From Trichopria drosophilae (lineage: Eukaryota; Arthropoda; Insecta; Hymenoptera; Diapriidae): a stretch of DNA of 64,000 bases. Of the stretch, positions 1 through 13,249 are shown in pieces (position 1 is the stretch's first letter; every line of letters starts with the position of its first letter). The notes beneath the pieces were generated by a model. The model saw only the letters and a program-made list of their open reading frames with translations. It did not search any database and was not told where the DNA came from. Position numbers and translations under genes: made by a program. Where the stretch lies: contig CM059582.1 in NCBI GenBank assembly GCA_030407085.1, positions 15,667,501 to 15,731,500 of the forward strand, in the 5' to 3' direction.

Positions 1-2794
1 TGTAACAATGTTTATATGAACAATAGAAAAGTTTACTAAACTAATAAACAATTAGTGAAACAGGGACCGATTCTTAGTACCCTATAATAAGAATAGTAAA
101 TCAAACTATGTAGTTAAATTCCAAAATTTGTATAAACTTAGAAAATAAAATTTGAAACACTCCAATTGAAACTAATAATTTAATTTTGTTCGCGATCAAT
201 AGCAGACAAAAAATGTAGAATTGTATACAAATACAAATTTTTATATTTGTTTTTTATATTCCGCATTTCTTATTTAAAGTCAATAGCGGTAAAAACAATA
301 TGGCGCATATTAATTTAATCAATATAAATTTTTTGAGAAACACTTCTGCACTAGTAGAATAACAAATAAAAAGAGCAGTGATTAAGCAGATATTTCATGG
401 CGATAAAAAGTAAACAGATACTAAAAATAATTGTTTTCAATTGAGATATGGAGAAAATTGACAATCGAAACTGACAAATCAAATAGCCAACAGATCAAAA
501 AACCGACAATCAAAAAAACGGCTGTCAAATGACCGTTTGTCGTTTTTAATTCGTCGGTTTTTCGACCGGCACCCAAAAAGAAGCATGTCGAATTAAGAAT
601 TGCAAATTAGATCAAATTATTTGCATAACTTATTTTAAAATTACTTAAACAAATATTTTTATGCTATTTTGGATATCTTATTCGCAATATGACGCCGAAG
701 ATTTTGATCATTGGACTATTGATTTCTGTTCAATTATCCAGAATTATATTCAAATTTGCCCTGGAACGTAGCGATTAAAATCCAAAATTTGAGTCAGGAC
801 TATTTTGATTAGATTTCAGTCTACTATAACTAAAGGTTTTCGAAATAAAATAAACGACACCCGAAACTCGAACCGAACGTAACCTAAAACATGATTAGCA
901 GATAACAAAAACAATTTAGAGGCTCCAGAATCTTACATCAAAAAATTTTCGTAAGTGATACTTTCGAATTATGTATTATTTTCGATCAACCTTGTAATAT
1001 GTCAAAAATCAAGGGAATCGGTGATTTTTCTACCATTTTTAACGTAGTACTTGACAGTACTTCAAAATATTCCTTAAATACAAAACAAAGTCAGCTTCGC
1101 TGAATGTCAGCGAATTTCCACTGTTTCGAAACGAGAAAATACCTTTTTGAAATATCAAAATTTGACACACCCAAAAATTAAAGGGCGATCAATGTTTTTT
1201 CTAGTTACTGAGTAGTTCGTTAGGAAGATTTGGAAATCCCTTAAAATCAGCTACATGAAAAACATTTTTTACGTAAAAGACGTATTTAACCAGTAGGGCT
1301 AATATCTCTGTAGGAGTAAATGGATCGATTGATTCCTCTCAATATACGTCAAAGTCCCATTCTCATGCGAATGTGTCAGACTGAGTGGACGTGTCTTAGA
1401 CGATGACATAATTCAACTTGGCTGTTTGTTGTCAATTTAAGGTACTCTATTAGAGTGGACATTGCACTAAATTTGAAAAATTACGTAAGAAAAGTACCAA
1501 TTAAAGAATTACGTAAAGAGATAACATTGAACTAATATTACCTGAATGATTGTTGAAAAAAATCATTTAGAATTCATCACTTAAAATCCGTAGTTAATTT
1601 TATTACTTTTTAACTGATTGTCCAATAGGTCTTCATCTACATGTCATGAGTTTAGCACCTACCCTGAAGTAGTTCAATGAACTAAGAATATAGTTATCGA
1701 AATGATATATAAATCTGTTAGTTTAAGTAACTGTTGTAATTTAAGTAAATAGTTAAAAATTAAGTACCAATTATTAACTCAAATAAAAATAGTAAATTTA
1801 ACTATAAAAGTAGTTGTTTTTACAATTCAAGTTGGTTGAATTTATCAAATTCTTTTTTGAAAATGTAGTAAGTTACGTAAGTTAAAGTTTAAACTAGTGA
1901 AACTAACAAATCTTTTTTCAAATTCATTCAACATTTAGGAAAAACATTTCGTAATAAAAATTCAAACTTCTCATCAAGGATTTTTAACATAAATTCCAGT
2001 AAATGTCACTAAAAACTCGTCCTGAATTTCTTGAAAATTTTGAATCGAATTACAAATAATAGGGGATGTTTCGAGGCATCTTAATGTTAGTAATTAAATT
2101 TAAAGGAAACAAAAGTTTATGAAATAATATTCTTTTATCTAAATGTAATAATATTAACTTTAAAACGTGCGAGATTTCATAAAATTGATATACTCACAAA
2201 AAAATGGAGTAAAATCGACTACGAAAGTTATTAACTATTTTTCATATTAGTTTTAGTTATATTTTTCCAACTACGTGATATAGTAAATTTAAATATGGAT
2301 GGTTTTTGTCAGGGTATTGATCTAATTTGTCCGTAATTAATTTTCATTTTCCATCATTTATATTTAATAAAAAAGCAATAGCTAACTTTTTACAGTTGAT
2401 GCCTGTATCAGCTGGTGCATCGACCACTTTTTACTTCCGGCTTCACAAATGCATATTCGCATATAAAAGCCCACATCCGTAAACTCTTGTTAGTAGGCAC
2501 ATAAAGCACTGCCGCTGCATAAACCATTACAGAAGAGTAGCAATTTTTTACGTAGAATGAAATATAGATCCATTGCAATATAAAAAGTTATATCGTGAAT
2601 ATTTCAAAAAATAATATTTTTACAGTAGAATTTTTGGTTGTTTTGACTGTATAATCGGTACTCCTGGTAAAAAAATATGTTCTACGCGGTTATGATATTC
2701 TCTACTTTTCCGAGGAAAGGAAGTAGCATGCCGTGACGGGAATTCACTTTTGGAAAGTGCACACCCTCCAGGGAAGTTTTCTTTTTATACTCAC
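1..2794. other. AT-rich non-coding DNA
   Basis: I find no ORF with coding character or convincing splice sites here. The only notable patch is 2400-2530, which is less AT-rich and holds a TATAAAAG box on the + strand at about 2463. Positions 470-560 carry repeated ACCGACAATC / GTCGGTTTTTCG stretches that could form a weak hairpin. The downstream exons of the minus-strand gene at 2795-2962 should lie in or beyond this region, but I could not place one. Confidence 0.5.
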
Positions 2795-2962
2795 CATTTT
2801 CTTGGGCATTCGCTCGCCAAGCAAGTAGCAAAGTATGAGGATGCCATTTATAAGGATGAAGCCGCAGATCGATACGTATACGATACCAGCGTGGTTAAAA
2901 TCTTTTTGCATATGATCATTGAACGGAGTCACTATCAAGCCAATTGAGACCGCACATAAAAT
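2795..2962 (-). CDS. Internal exon of a multi-pass membrane protein (partial gene)
   Basis: On the minus strand this 168-nt segment is open in phase 0 throughout (56 codons). It is bounded by a good acceptor (TTTCAG before 2962) and a strong donor (ATG|GTGAGT at 2795/2794). The peptide has two hydrophobic stretches, ILCAVSIGLIV at the start and AGIVYVSICGFILINGILI in the middle. A short polar loop (TPFNDHMQKD) separates them and a basic end (GERMPKKM) follows. This layout resembles the first half of small insect four-helix membrane proteins of the MARVEL/snakeskin type, but I cannot name the family with certainty. Upstream exons would lie to the right and downstream exons to the left; none could be placed. 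The shadow ORF on the + strand at 2750-2947 has no such support. Confidence 0.6.
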
Positions 2963-3186
2963 CTGAAATATTCAATTCTTTTTTTTATTACACTTAAAGG
3001 TTGATGTAAAATTATGATATAAAATTCCATTCTGTTCGATGTTACTTAAATTAAATTACACTGCAAAAAATACCTGAAAATTTCCAATATAAATACACGG
3101 AAATTTTGACAATTTAAAATTTTGAAATAAGGATTGGAAATTTTCTTCACGAAGTGAAAAATGAAATGTATTAAACTTCTTGGAAG

Positions 3187-3281
3187 AACACTAGGTGGCG
3201 TTGAAATCCGAAAATGAAGTAGCTCAACGTATGGTGAATCCTGCGCTACTTTATATTTAGGTTTGAACGCCACCTAGTGTT
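3187..3281. repeat. Perfect 16-bp inverted repeat of a CTCF-like motif
   Basis: AACACTAGGTGGCGTT at 3187-3202 recurs as its exact reverse complement at 3266-3281, with a 63-bp loop. Both arms resemble the CTCF core (CTAGRTGGCGY), so this could be a divergent or convergent insulator pair. It could also simply be the termini of a very small foldback element. The DNA between the arms has no coding potential. Confidence 0.6.
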
Positions 3282-5195
3282 ATATTTCTGAAAATGAATA
3301 CAAAACCGATTTCGAGGGCATTCAAGAGGATAAAAAATATGAAACAATACTTAGCTGCATGGTTGCTAGAAATTAAATATTGGAACTCAAAATTCCATAA
3401 ACATTATAGGGTTAGGAGGAAGTTACTAAGTGATCGATTAAACCATCCAAAATACTTAAGTAATATTAGTAAGGAACAATCCATGCAACCCTAAGTTTTT
3501 ATTAAAAAGGGAGCTCAGATTTGCAATTTAATTTATGATTAAAATGAATCAAAAAAAGATTTTGAACCAAAAACTTCGGTAGGACATTTTAGTACTTACA
3601 GCTTCAATGATTTTGCAAAAAAATGGAGCATCCTTGGTAAACTTCTTAAGCCTCGATGACAGATTTTGAGTCTCGCCCTCCTCAGACATTTTTCATTTGC
3701 CAAAATACCTTCGATCCCCTTAATTAATGCCGGGATGCAATTTCCATCAACCGTTATTCCTATTGTTTAAACGTTAGGTACTTGGATGTGCTTGACAGTT
3801 ACTTTACTAATGCGAACCCTACAACTCTGAGGCTTGTGATGAACCGACCGTAAGTCCCCACTTGAAACCTTAAACTGCAGCATTTGATTCGTAATTGCGA
3901 TAATAATTCTCGGTACTCAACCTCCAACAGTCATCAAGCAGTACTTTCAAGCTTCTTAGTATCTCGCACTTGTCCGTATAATTATAAACATATTGCTAAT
4001 TTTACGGGATTGAAGAACCGAGGAATGTAAAGCAAAAACACAACTGGCTATGTTTCCAGGTTGTTGGGTTCAAACGAAGGGGCACTGAAGATTTTAGAGA
4101 CCACAAATTAAAAAAAATATTTTGAATCGATGTCATGAGACTAAATTGCATACAATTTCGTAAAAAATCTAAAGAAATTCATTGAGAATTAGCCCCGAAT
4201 TTTCAGAAATATGTGTGATTTTTATTTTATTTCCGAAAATACTCTGCCAATTCACAATAAATTTCTTTAGTATTTTTTAGGGCATTACATCTAGTTATTA
4301 GAAAAGGGTCTATTGAACCACAATTTAGAAACATCGGTCGTGACATGTTTAATTTACATTTTTTAACGTAGAAACCTACCCTACCGATTGATACATTCTA
4401 AATCTTTTTAAGGGGTCCAAGTTCAAGTGCGACATAAACTCACTCAGAAGAGGTTAAAATCAACATTCGCTATCGCTGATTACCAATACAGTCTCAGATA
4501 TTTAAAATTCAAAATGGCGGATTGAAAAGACTAAAAATGGTGGTACCAACATTTGGAAAATCTTATTCAAATCACCTTTGCCCAAAGAATGGAAATCATT
4601 TCGGCACCAAAGAGGTTAATAAGACGGGACGCGAATCCTCCACTTAGCCGGGTCGTAACTTTCGTTGAATGTATGTATAATGTTGAACGTTATTTCTGGA
4701 AGTTAATTTTGGACAATTGGAAGATGCGAATGGGAACCCCCGCTGTCATAAAATGGAGCAGCATTCCGCGTTCAGAAAAGCGGAGATACGTAACGTGAGC
4801 TCTTGCAACACCCACCTACGCTCATCTCATTGAAACTCCCGGGCCTTTGACGCAATTACTCACTGCTGTCCTTCCGAGTTCATCGAGTTCTGACCTCTTC
4901 TTTGCTCCATACTTCTCACCTCTTCATAACTCTTTCTTCTACTCCCGATATCATCTTTATCGTTCTTGTCTGCGGCCTCTGATGCATCTCACTCCCGGTC
5001 GGATGAGACTCAAGGTAATGAACATGTCAATGATATCTCTTTGTCAAATCAATTTTTTTTTTCGTTATTTGATAATAAACGTTTTTTGAAAATAAACAAT
5101 CCGGAAGCTTAAAATACGTGAAGAAAAAGTACAACAATTTATTTTAAAATATATAAATCGTGCGAAAAATACTTAGTAGGTTAGTAAGAAAAAGT

Positions 5196-5335
5196 GGGGT
5201 CTACGAGGCGGAGGAGCCCCGCCCCTAAGCTAATAAGAAGAGGGGCTGGGAGGCGGAGCCGCCTCCCCTTCCATTCCTACCACGCCCCGTTTCGGGCGTT
5301 TGTTAACAGTACTGGGGTTACGCCCACTGAACCTT
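5196..5335. other. GC-rich island with internal inverted repeats
   Basis: A sharply GC-rich patch sits in AT-rich surroundings. It contains GGCGGAGGAGCCCCGCCCCT followed by AGGGGCTGGGAGGCGGAG and then CCGCCTCCCC, so it folds on itself. A weak echo (GGAGGCGCAGCTCCTC) occurs at about 63060. It is probably the end or core of a mobile element, because no coding frame is convincing. The base composition is unlike that of every neighbour. Confidence 0.4.
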
Positions 5336-5451
5336 CTCGCTATTTTTTAATAATAAACGAAGATGGAATAAGGATGCTAATATTTTAATTTCTTAATGTC
5401 AGCACACTTCTAAATAACATACATTTTTTGGACACATTTTGATTGGTAAAT

Positions 5452-5490
5452 CAATGACGATTGAAAGGTCATGAGTTCAGGTTCTACCAC
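5452..5490 (+). repeat. tRNA-like fragment (SINE remnant)
   Basis: The sequence CAATGACGATTGAAAGGTCA followed by GAGTTCAGGTTCTACCAC parallels the one at 11515-11560 position by position. Both look like the anticodon-to-T-arm part of a tRNA and both are followed within about 25 bp by a T-rich tract. No full cloverleaf can be folded, so I read it as a decayed tRNA-derived SINE piece. Confidence 0.35.
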
Positions 5491-8034
5491 AACAGATCTT
5501 CTGAGTTTTTTTAAAATAAAAAATACAAATAATGATGAAAAATGTAAAGTCTTCAGTAAACACTATTAACAAAATTTTAAGTCCGTTTTTTTTCGTTGAC
5601 TTAGAACGAACCACGTATAATATATAATTTGTAAAATAGCAAATGTTTTCTTATGATTGGAGCCAATGACATTCTTGATATCTCTTACAACGAAGACATG
5701 TTTATTAATATGCTTGTTAAATAATATCTTCATAAATCAGCTGATTAAGTAATTGTACTAATTGAAGTTAGTGAATCAGTAGAAACGGTTTGTCAAATAT
5801 TTTAATTATCAAATTGTAATGAAATTATACCCTACAGTCGACGAGATCCAAGTATTAATTATTTTTTAAATAAAACATACTAATAGTTCGAAATTGGATA
5901 ATATAAACAAGGAAATATGTCATTCGTAATTGCAGACTAAGTAAGAGAAACATCGTTTGAAAGTGAGATGTCACGTTAATAAGCCCACTTAGAGAAAGAT
6001 GTATGCACGGATACACAAGAATGTGCTATAAATTGTTCGTCTGCAAAATGTAATCATTGCCTATAACTTTTTCAAGTGATTACTTACTACATCTAATTAT
6101 CGATTGGTTTATTTTAAGTGCAGATTAATTAAGTGTATTCTTTTTACATACCAAAGCTTACGATAATGATTAAAAAGTTGTTTGCGGGAGTATGGAATAG
6201 TCCGTTTGGATTCAGCATCGCAATTTCAAGGGTCTTAAACAGCACTGCGTAAGCAAGAACTAATTAAAGTTTGGTCGGGTTGCTTATGAAATTTCACAAC
6301 TTAACGCTGGTGCTTGAAAAAAAAACAATATTGCATTTAAACTTTCAGATCCGATATTACGAAGATTATTAAAGTTAATAATGACTATGAAATATGTGCA
6401 AGTCTGAGGTAAATACAAAAAATGCAGATGTATTTTATATATTGATTGAAGTATATAGTTTTTTAAATATACCATGAGTAATGTATACTAAATATATATT
6501 AGTAACATTACTACTACTAAATATTCTGCGGTGAACCTAACCTAGCTTTTATACACATAAACGGGAAAAATATATAAATAATAGAGTGGATTCAACAGGA
6601 TGCTTACATAATTATTTTTAAAATACAGATTAGATTAATATGTTAAACCTTTCAAAATACTTTCAAACCTTTGATTAAGAAAATATTACTAAAAACCCAT
6701 TTTTTCTGATGAAATATTTTTTACATTTTTGCTGCATATTACTTATAGAACATCAGTTATAAACGTCTTAATTGTTAAAAAAACAATCTTTTTAATTCTG
6801 TATTAGGTTTTCTCATAAAAAAAGGACCAATCGATATAAAGAAAGTTCGTGAACTTAGGAGCATCGCAGATGTTACGAATACACCCGTCGACGTTCGTTA
6901 ATCCTGACGCAATATAAAATAACGTTAACTTGCGATTACGTTGCATCAGCAAAGTCTCATGCCATGCTAGTAAACATGCTGTCGTAAAAAACAACGATTA
7001 ATATCCACCAAATAATTCTGGTCGAACCAGTGTGGTTGCAAGAAAAAAAGTTACGATTGTCGTATGCGAAAATATCATAAACATTCACAAACATATGAAG
7101 TGCACATTTGCAAACGTTTTGCTACCACTAATACTTTCGAGATGATAAATCAAATGCTTAACTAGTCAGTAAACAGCGATTAGAATTAAATTTCCTTATC
7201 ATGCGCTTAACGATAAATGGACGTCATGAACTTGAACATCGAATGTATGATGACGTAGGAAGTACGAACTGCTGACATCATATCTAGTACGTGTGAATAT
7301 TTACTGATTTGGAGTAAATATTTTGCAGTAAGTATAATTCTGGAATTCGCCGGCATTATCGGGGATATATAAGCTAGAATTAACTCGTGAATTGATAATT
7401 TCGAGCGTAGCATCGTCCGTTATCTCGTTTATAACCATCACGTGTTTTATAGACACTGATTCGTAAAATCAAGGGCGTAAAAAAGAATTTTTTGATTTAA
7501 TTGAAAAATTAACGGTCTGTCTTAAATAAAAAATGTGTTTCGAAAATTAATTTGAATTTCGTGAACCTTCTCAATTCAAATCTCTCGAACTGGATGAAAA
7601 ATCGATAGTACATGTTGCGGTAGCAAAGTGGCAAACATGGAATACGCAGTGGTTGAGAAGTTTCACCAGAAAAAGAAAACGTAAAAAGTGTCTTCGAAAG
7701 ATACTACGGACTCGAAACTGCAATTCATTCTACTTTTTTTTACTTTTTTTGAACTGCTCGCATTTCTACGAGAATAGGTTCCGGTCGTTTATTCGCGTAG
7801 GTTGGCCACCGAGACTCGAATACGGAATGACAGACTGCAGTAAGTCGAGAAGGGCGTTGCACCTTCTTACTACAAGAAAATGTAATCGATTCTTACGCCT
7901 CGTTACGCGTGCCTGTCATAATTTCGGATGGAAATAGACTATTCTTACAGTTTCACTTGAAAGTTGGACAAGTTAAGTCATTTCCAGTGTTAAAAGTGTG
8001 TCGGTACTTACCGGTTGTGAGAAAGTGGCGTAAC

Positions 8035-8051
8035 GCGCCATCTAGCGGTGG
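8035..8051 (-). promoter_or_regulatory. CTCF-like motif
   Basis: Read on the minus strand this is CCACCGCTAGATGGCGC, a close fit to the long CTCF consensus (CCASYAGRKGGCRSY). It shares the CTAGATGGCGC core with the site at 13231-13249. Binding itself cannot be shown from sequence. Confidence 0.4.
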
Positions 8052-8924
8052 TGCGCTCACTATTCGGTCGATGTTTTAGATGGATGGGATTTTTTATTTC
8101 ATTAATTTTAATCATGTGTTACAAATAATTATCTAATTCAATTTTGTATAGTTTTACAATAAGAATTTACATTCTTTACATATTTTTAATATTTCCGAGT
8201 ATCACCCGCATGAATACGAGATCTATACTTACGAAGATAACGACATCCGGGGAATTTCGATAATGAAAGTTTGCTAAAAGTTTGCATTTTCCGACCCTCT
8301 AAATAAGGACATATTAATACTATTCTTAAAAAAAAGTACAAAGGACTTTGTTTAATATGTACACAATAATTTTTTATGTCATAGCGTTAAAAGATTCAAT
8401 TTAATTGGAATGAAATATATTACATTTATTTTAATATATCGTAAAAATGTATCGATTTCCTTTTGAATTTGAGGGTGCTTTCCTAAAATTACAATAGCCA
8501 TTTTCGTCTACATGATTTATCTGGTGCATCCCAGACTAGAATGTGTTTAATGGCACAATAGAATGAACTTGTGGTAACCGGGCGGTGGCTGCAGCAGGAC
8601 CACCGCTGCGATTTAGGCGTTGATTTTAATTAAGCTGCATCGTCGCGATTCTGCCTTGTAACTAAACCATAATTATGTAGTCAAAATATACTTTGTTTTA
8701 AAATTGTGCAGAAGCGATAGTGTACTTCGATTACAAAAACATTTCTGAAGTCTCGCATTGAGTTCTTTGGACGAGAAAATAAAACGTCGAACTAAGTAGT
8801 TAGTAAGCAGTTAGTTAAATATTCCCCGTAAGTCTTCATATTATTTGAGCCAAAAACGATTTGTTTACAGGTATAAAATTGTTGATGACCACCGGGTAAA
8901 TAATGATTTACTGACATATTATAT

Positions 8925-9720
8925 CCGCCATTTTGAATTTTGAAGTTTTCGGTTTCAGCAACTCCAGAAATCTACGAAAAAATATTTTCAAAACCATTAA
9001 AGGTTTTGAAGATTACTTTGTTCAATTTGTACGATGAAGTGTTTACATTTTTCGAACCGCCATATTGGATCACCAATTTTAATTTTCCTTTACTAAACGT
9101 TAAGACCTTAACCTGTGAACGCCCATTGTTCCCTTATCTTATTTTTTGAGTGTTCTTTTCAAATTTGAGTTTTAAGACATTTTTCAATATGGCCGCGGAA
9201 ACACAAAACAAAAACAGGCATTTTATATTTTTTAAGAACCTTAAATTTAATATAGAACTAAATACATCTCGTTAAAACCGTGGATCGGGTGAAATAATAA
9301 CTCATATTTTCGTCGGAGAGGTTCAATTTCAAAATTCAAAATGGTGGGTTCACGATGGCGGTTTAGTTCGAGAAAATTGATAAAGTATCCGATTTCTGAA
9401 TGTTTTCGTTTTGTAAAGTAACTAGAAATAATGACTATATACATAAGGGTTAGTGTTAATCATGATTTTCAAAATTAAAAATGGCGGCTCACAATTCGTA
9501 GGACGCACATCGGCAGATGTTATTTTACGCAATGATTACGATACTGCATTCGAAATAAAAAATTGGCGTTTTCCGCCATATTTGAGTAGATATTTTGAAT
9601 CTAAAATGATGACCTCAAATTAGTAATGAAAGCGCAAAAAACAAATATAAAAAGCTCCAGATTTTAAAAATGGACGATTCAATATGGCGGGCAAAAATAT
9701 TTTAAGTCCATTGAATTCGA
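8925..9720. repeat. Cluster of CAAAATGGCGG / CCGCCATTTTG words
   Basis: Within about 800 bp the words CCGCCATTTTGAATTT, TTCAAAATGGTGGG, AAAATGGCGGCTC, CCGCCATATTTG and AATATGGCGGGC occur on both strands, separated by AT-rich filler. The word matches the YY1/Pho-type consensus AANATGGCGG. The same word forms clusters at 53880-54050, 55040-55065 and 58165-58570. No reading frame spans the region. Confidence 0.55.
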
Positions 9721-11514
9721 TGGAAATTAGTTATTTAGGAATTTTTGACATTAGAAGAGATTATTAGTATAATAGGAACAGTATTTCTAAAACACTTGTA
9801 GTTTAAATTTGTTCATTAAATTGAACTGTTTAGTTGTTTAATAATAATTACTTATAATTGTAGAATATGATTTATTTAAGGAAAAGTAATTTGTATTTTT
9901 TTAGTAAAAATTTGTAATGGTTATATAAGTAATACTAGAGGATGAATTTTAGTTAATAATTTGCTAATTCAATTTAGTGAGGTAAATATTTATAAATCTT
10001 ATTGTTTTTACAATTTGAATAACAATTTATTATTGTACTTAATTCAACGGTAATAATTACCATTATTAATTAATTGAAGAGATTGAATTATTAGTCGCAT
10101 TTTTATTAATTTACCGCACTGAGGTTATTATAGAAATTTATCCATTAGGAATAAAATATTCATTTGGAATGTAAAATTCAATGCGGATCGTAATGTCGAT
10201 CAATCACAGTAATGGAAATCTCAAGATCAACAAAATCCTTTTAATCTTTAATGAGAACACTTGACTGCCCTTACTCGATGACCTGAATAGCAAACTCTTA
10301 ACTCGTTCTTTGAACTAATTCACTTCAACAATCTAGATTTCTGATTTTCTCTCGACATTTTTGTTAGACTTTTTTACTACATAGAAGAAAGAACAAGTTA
10401 TTTTAATGAAAATCAAACGAATAATGATTATTCACTTGATTAAAAAACTTGTCTGAAATATTTATTTGATGCAATGCCACAAAATGTCGAAAATTTAAAA
10501 AACTGATATTTTGTAAGATGAAGTTTTCTGACTACAAAATCGAGTAGTATAATAGTTCTTTTTTTTAATTGGAAAGATATCACAGTAAAAGAGATAAATA
10601 AACCTCACCAACGTTTAAATGGATTCCAAAATTGATTTGTCCTCCGACTAAATAGTAAGTGATTTCCAGCCTTAAAATCTTTAAATTATTACTTTATCAG
10701 GAAAATAAAGCTCCTTTTTACAGATGAATCCTTAAAAAAATATTTTTCAAGGTAGGCTTCTTATGTAAAGGTCATTGTATAATTTAGTAATATATTTGAT
10801 AATATTCGTAGAGTTACTGGCCTTACTACATTAAGGTCATATTAACACAGTAAGGCCAATTACCCGTTATCTTGCAATGCACTTGAAGAGATAAGACGGC
10901 ATGATGTTATATATATGCGACTACTATTTATTTTAGTCGGCTAGTGATTTGTTCATTTTAAAGAGTGTAAAAATAAAATTTAGTTAGAAATAAACAAATC
11001 ATGAATTAATGGCGGCTAAAGATTTTTATTTATTTTAATATGACAATTATTACAATAATTTCATTGTTAATTAATGACTTTTATTTACAATGATTACTTA
11101 ATAAAGATAAATAAAAAATTATAACCAACTTTTGACAAACATTTTACGGCGTTTACTGAAATAATTGATTGATATCGCGTAATTAGTTTTCTTTTTATAA
11201 CTAAAAATGTAGTCAAAACTTTCACAAAGGATTGTGGATTTCTTCAGGTTGAAAAATCACTAAAATAATATTTCAAACAAAACAAAATTTCTCCTCTACC
11301 TCAGAAGTGTATAATTTGTGGACATCAGTTCAGTACTGTTTTTTTCATCAGGTCAATAATATTTTTTTTTATCGAATAAAAAATGGCAATTAGCTGCATG
11401 CATCTATTAATGTATTTTGGTAAAATAGATAGTCATGCATAAATTGGTATTTTTCTTACAAGAGAAACAAAAGAAGTTTGAATACTATAATTGAATACTT
11501 AAATCTAAATGCTA

Positions 11515-11560
11515 TTGACCGACAATCGAAAGGTCGCGGGTTCAAGTCCCGGCGCATCAA
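11515..11560 (+). repeat. tRNA-like fragment (SINE remnant)
   Basis: It contains a near-perfect pol III B box (GGTTCAAGTCC at 11539-11549) inside a T-arm-like hairpin (CGGG TTCAAGT CCCG). It is preceded by TTGACCGACAATCGAAAGGTC and followed by a T run at about 11576. The 5' half of a tRNA (A box, D arm) is missing, so this is not a functional tRNA. It is related to the copy at 5452-5490. Confidence 0.45.
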
Positions 11561-13230
11561 ACCTCCCGATGTAATTTTTTTTTATTATAAAAATTCTAAA
11601 AAAATCATAAAAAATATTTTTTGAAAAATTGCTACTTATTCTGAACTGTGGAGACGAGTTTTTTCATTCGCAATACTAACATTAAAGAATAAATAAAAAG
11701 CTTCGTATATCATAAGGCATTTAAATACCATATGTTACTTTTCCGATTAAATTTTGTTTTCACACAAAAATATTTAAATAAAAAAAAACATTTTCAACTG
11801 AAATATTATCTATTCCGACCTGAAACTCTTGGAGCCAAAAATGACATTGAGTAATTAAGTTATGAACTTCCGTTCAACGTCGACAAAACCTTGTCTCGCC
11901 TAGTTGACCTAAAATGGGCTCTCGCCTACTGCAAGGATCTGAGAAATTACCTACGCACTGCGACACTAGTCGCGAAACTAGACACGTCGATTTCTAACAA
12001 TTTCACGATTAAATAGACACATGGAAGAAAAAGTTGATCTGAGGAAAATAAGTTTCTATTGTTGGATTTTTATAATGAGAAAATAGTTTCACAGACCGGA
12101 CGCATTAACGTCTGAAAGCAAAAACTTTTACTTTATTTCTTACATGTGATAATTGTTGAAAAAATTCGAAATTCATTCTGCCAGTTTGTTTTTTGGGATC
12201 AGATAAAGATTAGAAAATTTGAAATCATTTATGTAATTTTTCTGTTCTTTTTTTTTTATTTTCCAGATAAAGAACTCATCTTTCTAGAAAAAAATAGATA
12301 AATTTTTAAGTTGTTCTAACACTTATTTACTATAATACGACGATCTATCCAGACAACTATTTACGTTCAGTCTGAGAATCTATATATAGGAATTCTGGAT
12401 AATTTTACCAGAGAAATAGATGTAACTTTTGTTGACAAACTCGCGATTTCCACGTAATCCGGTGAAATTAGTGGCGAGGAATCTAATAGCGCTGGCGTTT
12501 GCCCTCGGCCAAAATCGGCAGCACTCGTATAATTATTTAGAATCATCGCAATCTATGTACTTACTTTTATTTCTTCGTATTTGTTATATTCACTGATAAA
12601 TTTCTTTAAATGTTTTATAGTATCACTTATTTTTATCATAATAAGAATATTTTCAAAAGGTTTACACTAATTTTTCATGAATAAAAAACTGTTAATGATA
12701 AATATTAGTATTAACATCACTGTCCCACAATTGTCCATGAGTTCTTAATGCAATAAAACATAAATTTTTATGAAATCCTCAGTGTCCAAATAAGCTGTAC
12801 CTTAGTAACTTCAATAGATCTTGAAATTATCTCAAAATAAAACGAACTGTTACGAAAATCGATTTCGGAATTGTTATGAAGTAGGTCGAATGGTCAATAG
12901 AAGCGGATGAATTATCAGTGTTTCCGTTTAGTCGCCACCAGTTATCAACGATTTCGCATGTTAATTTAAATCTTTCATTTGGCCTTTTCGTTTGAACGCA
13001 TATCCCCTGGCTCTGTTTTATCTACTTGTAAAAAAGGCTGAAAATATTTTCGAATTTCAACCAAAAAATTCAATGTTATAACCTGATGTAAAACAATTTT
13101 GTTATTGCATGAATAAATACACTAAAACTAAAAAAATATTCCTGCAGAAAATGTATCAAATATGTAAAGATGGGCAAAGAAATGAATACACACTAATCAC
13201 ATCTGGGTTTAGTGACGGCAATTCATTATT

Positions 13231-13249
13231 CCCCACTAGATGGCGCAAA
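13231..13249 (+). promoter_or_regulatory. CTCF-like motif
   Basis: CCCCACTAGATGGCGCAAA is the best match in the window to the CTCF consensus CCASYAGRKGGCRSY. It lies about 1 kb upstream of the SUCO-like gene, a natural place for a boundary or promoter-proximal site. Confidence 0.5.

Noticed and set aside
2401..2530. Possible next exon of the minus-strand membrane protein
   Set aside because: The open frame (..VMVYAAAVLYVPTNKS..) has no acceptor at its start; the nearest AG (after TTTATGCAG) opens a different frame that stops after 23 codons.
4860..5089. 80-codon ORF followed by a donor-like AAG|GTAATG
   Set aside because: Ser-rich peptide without domain or conserved start; a 5' UTR exon is possible but cannot be supported from the sequence alone.
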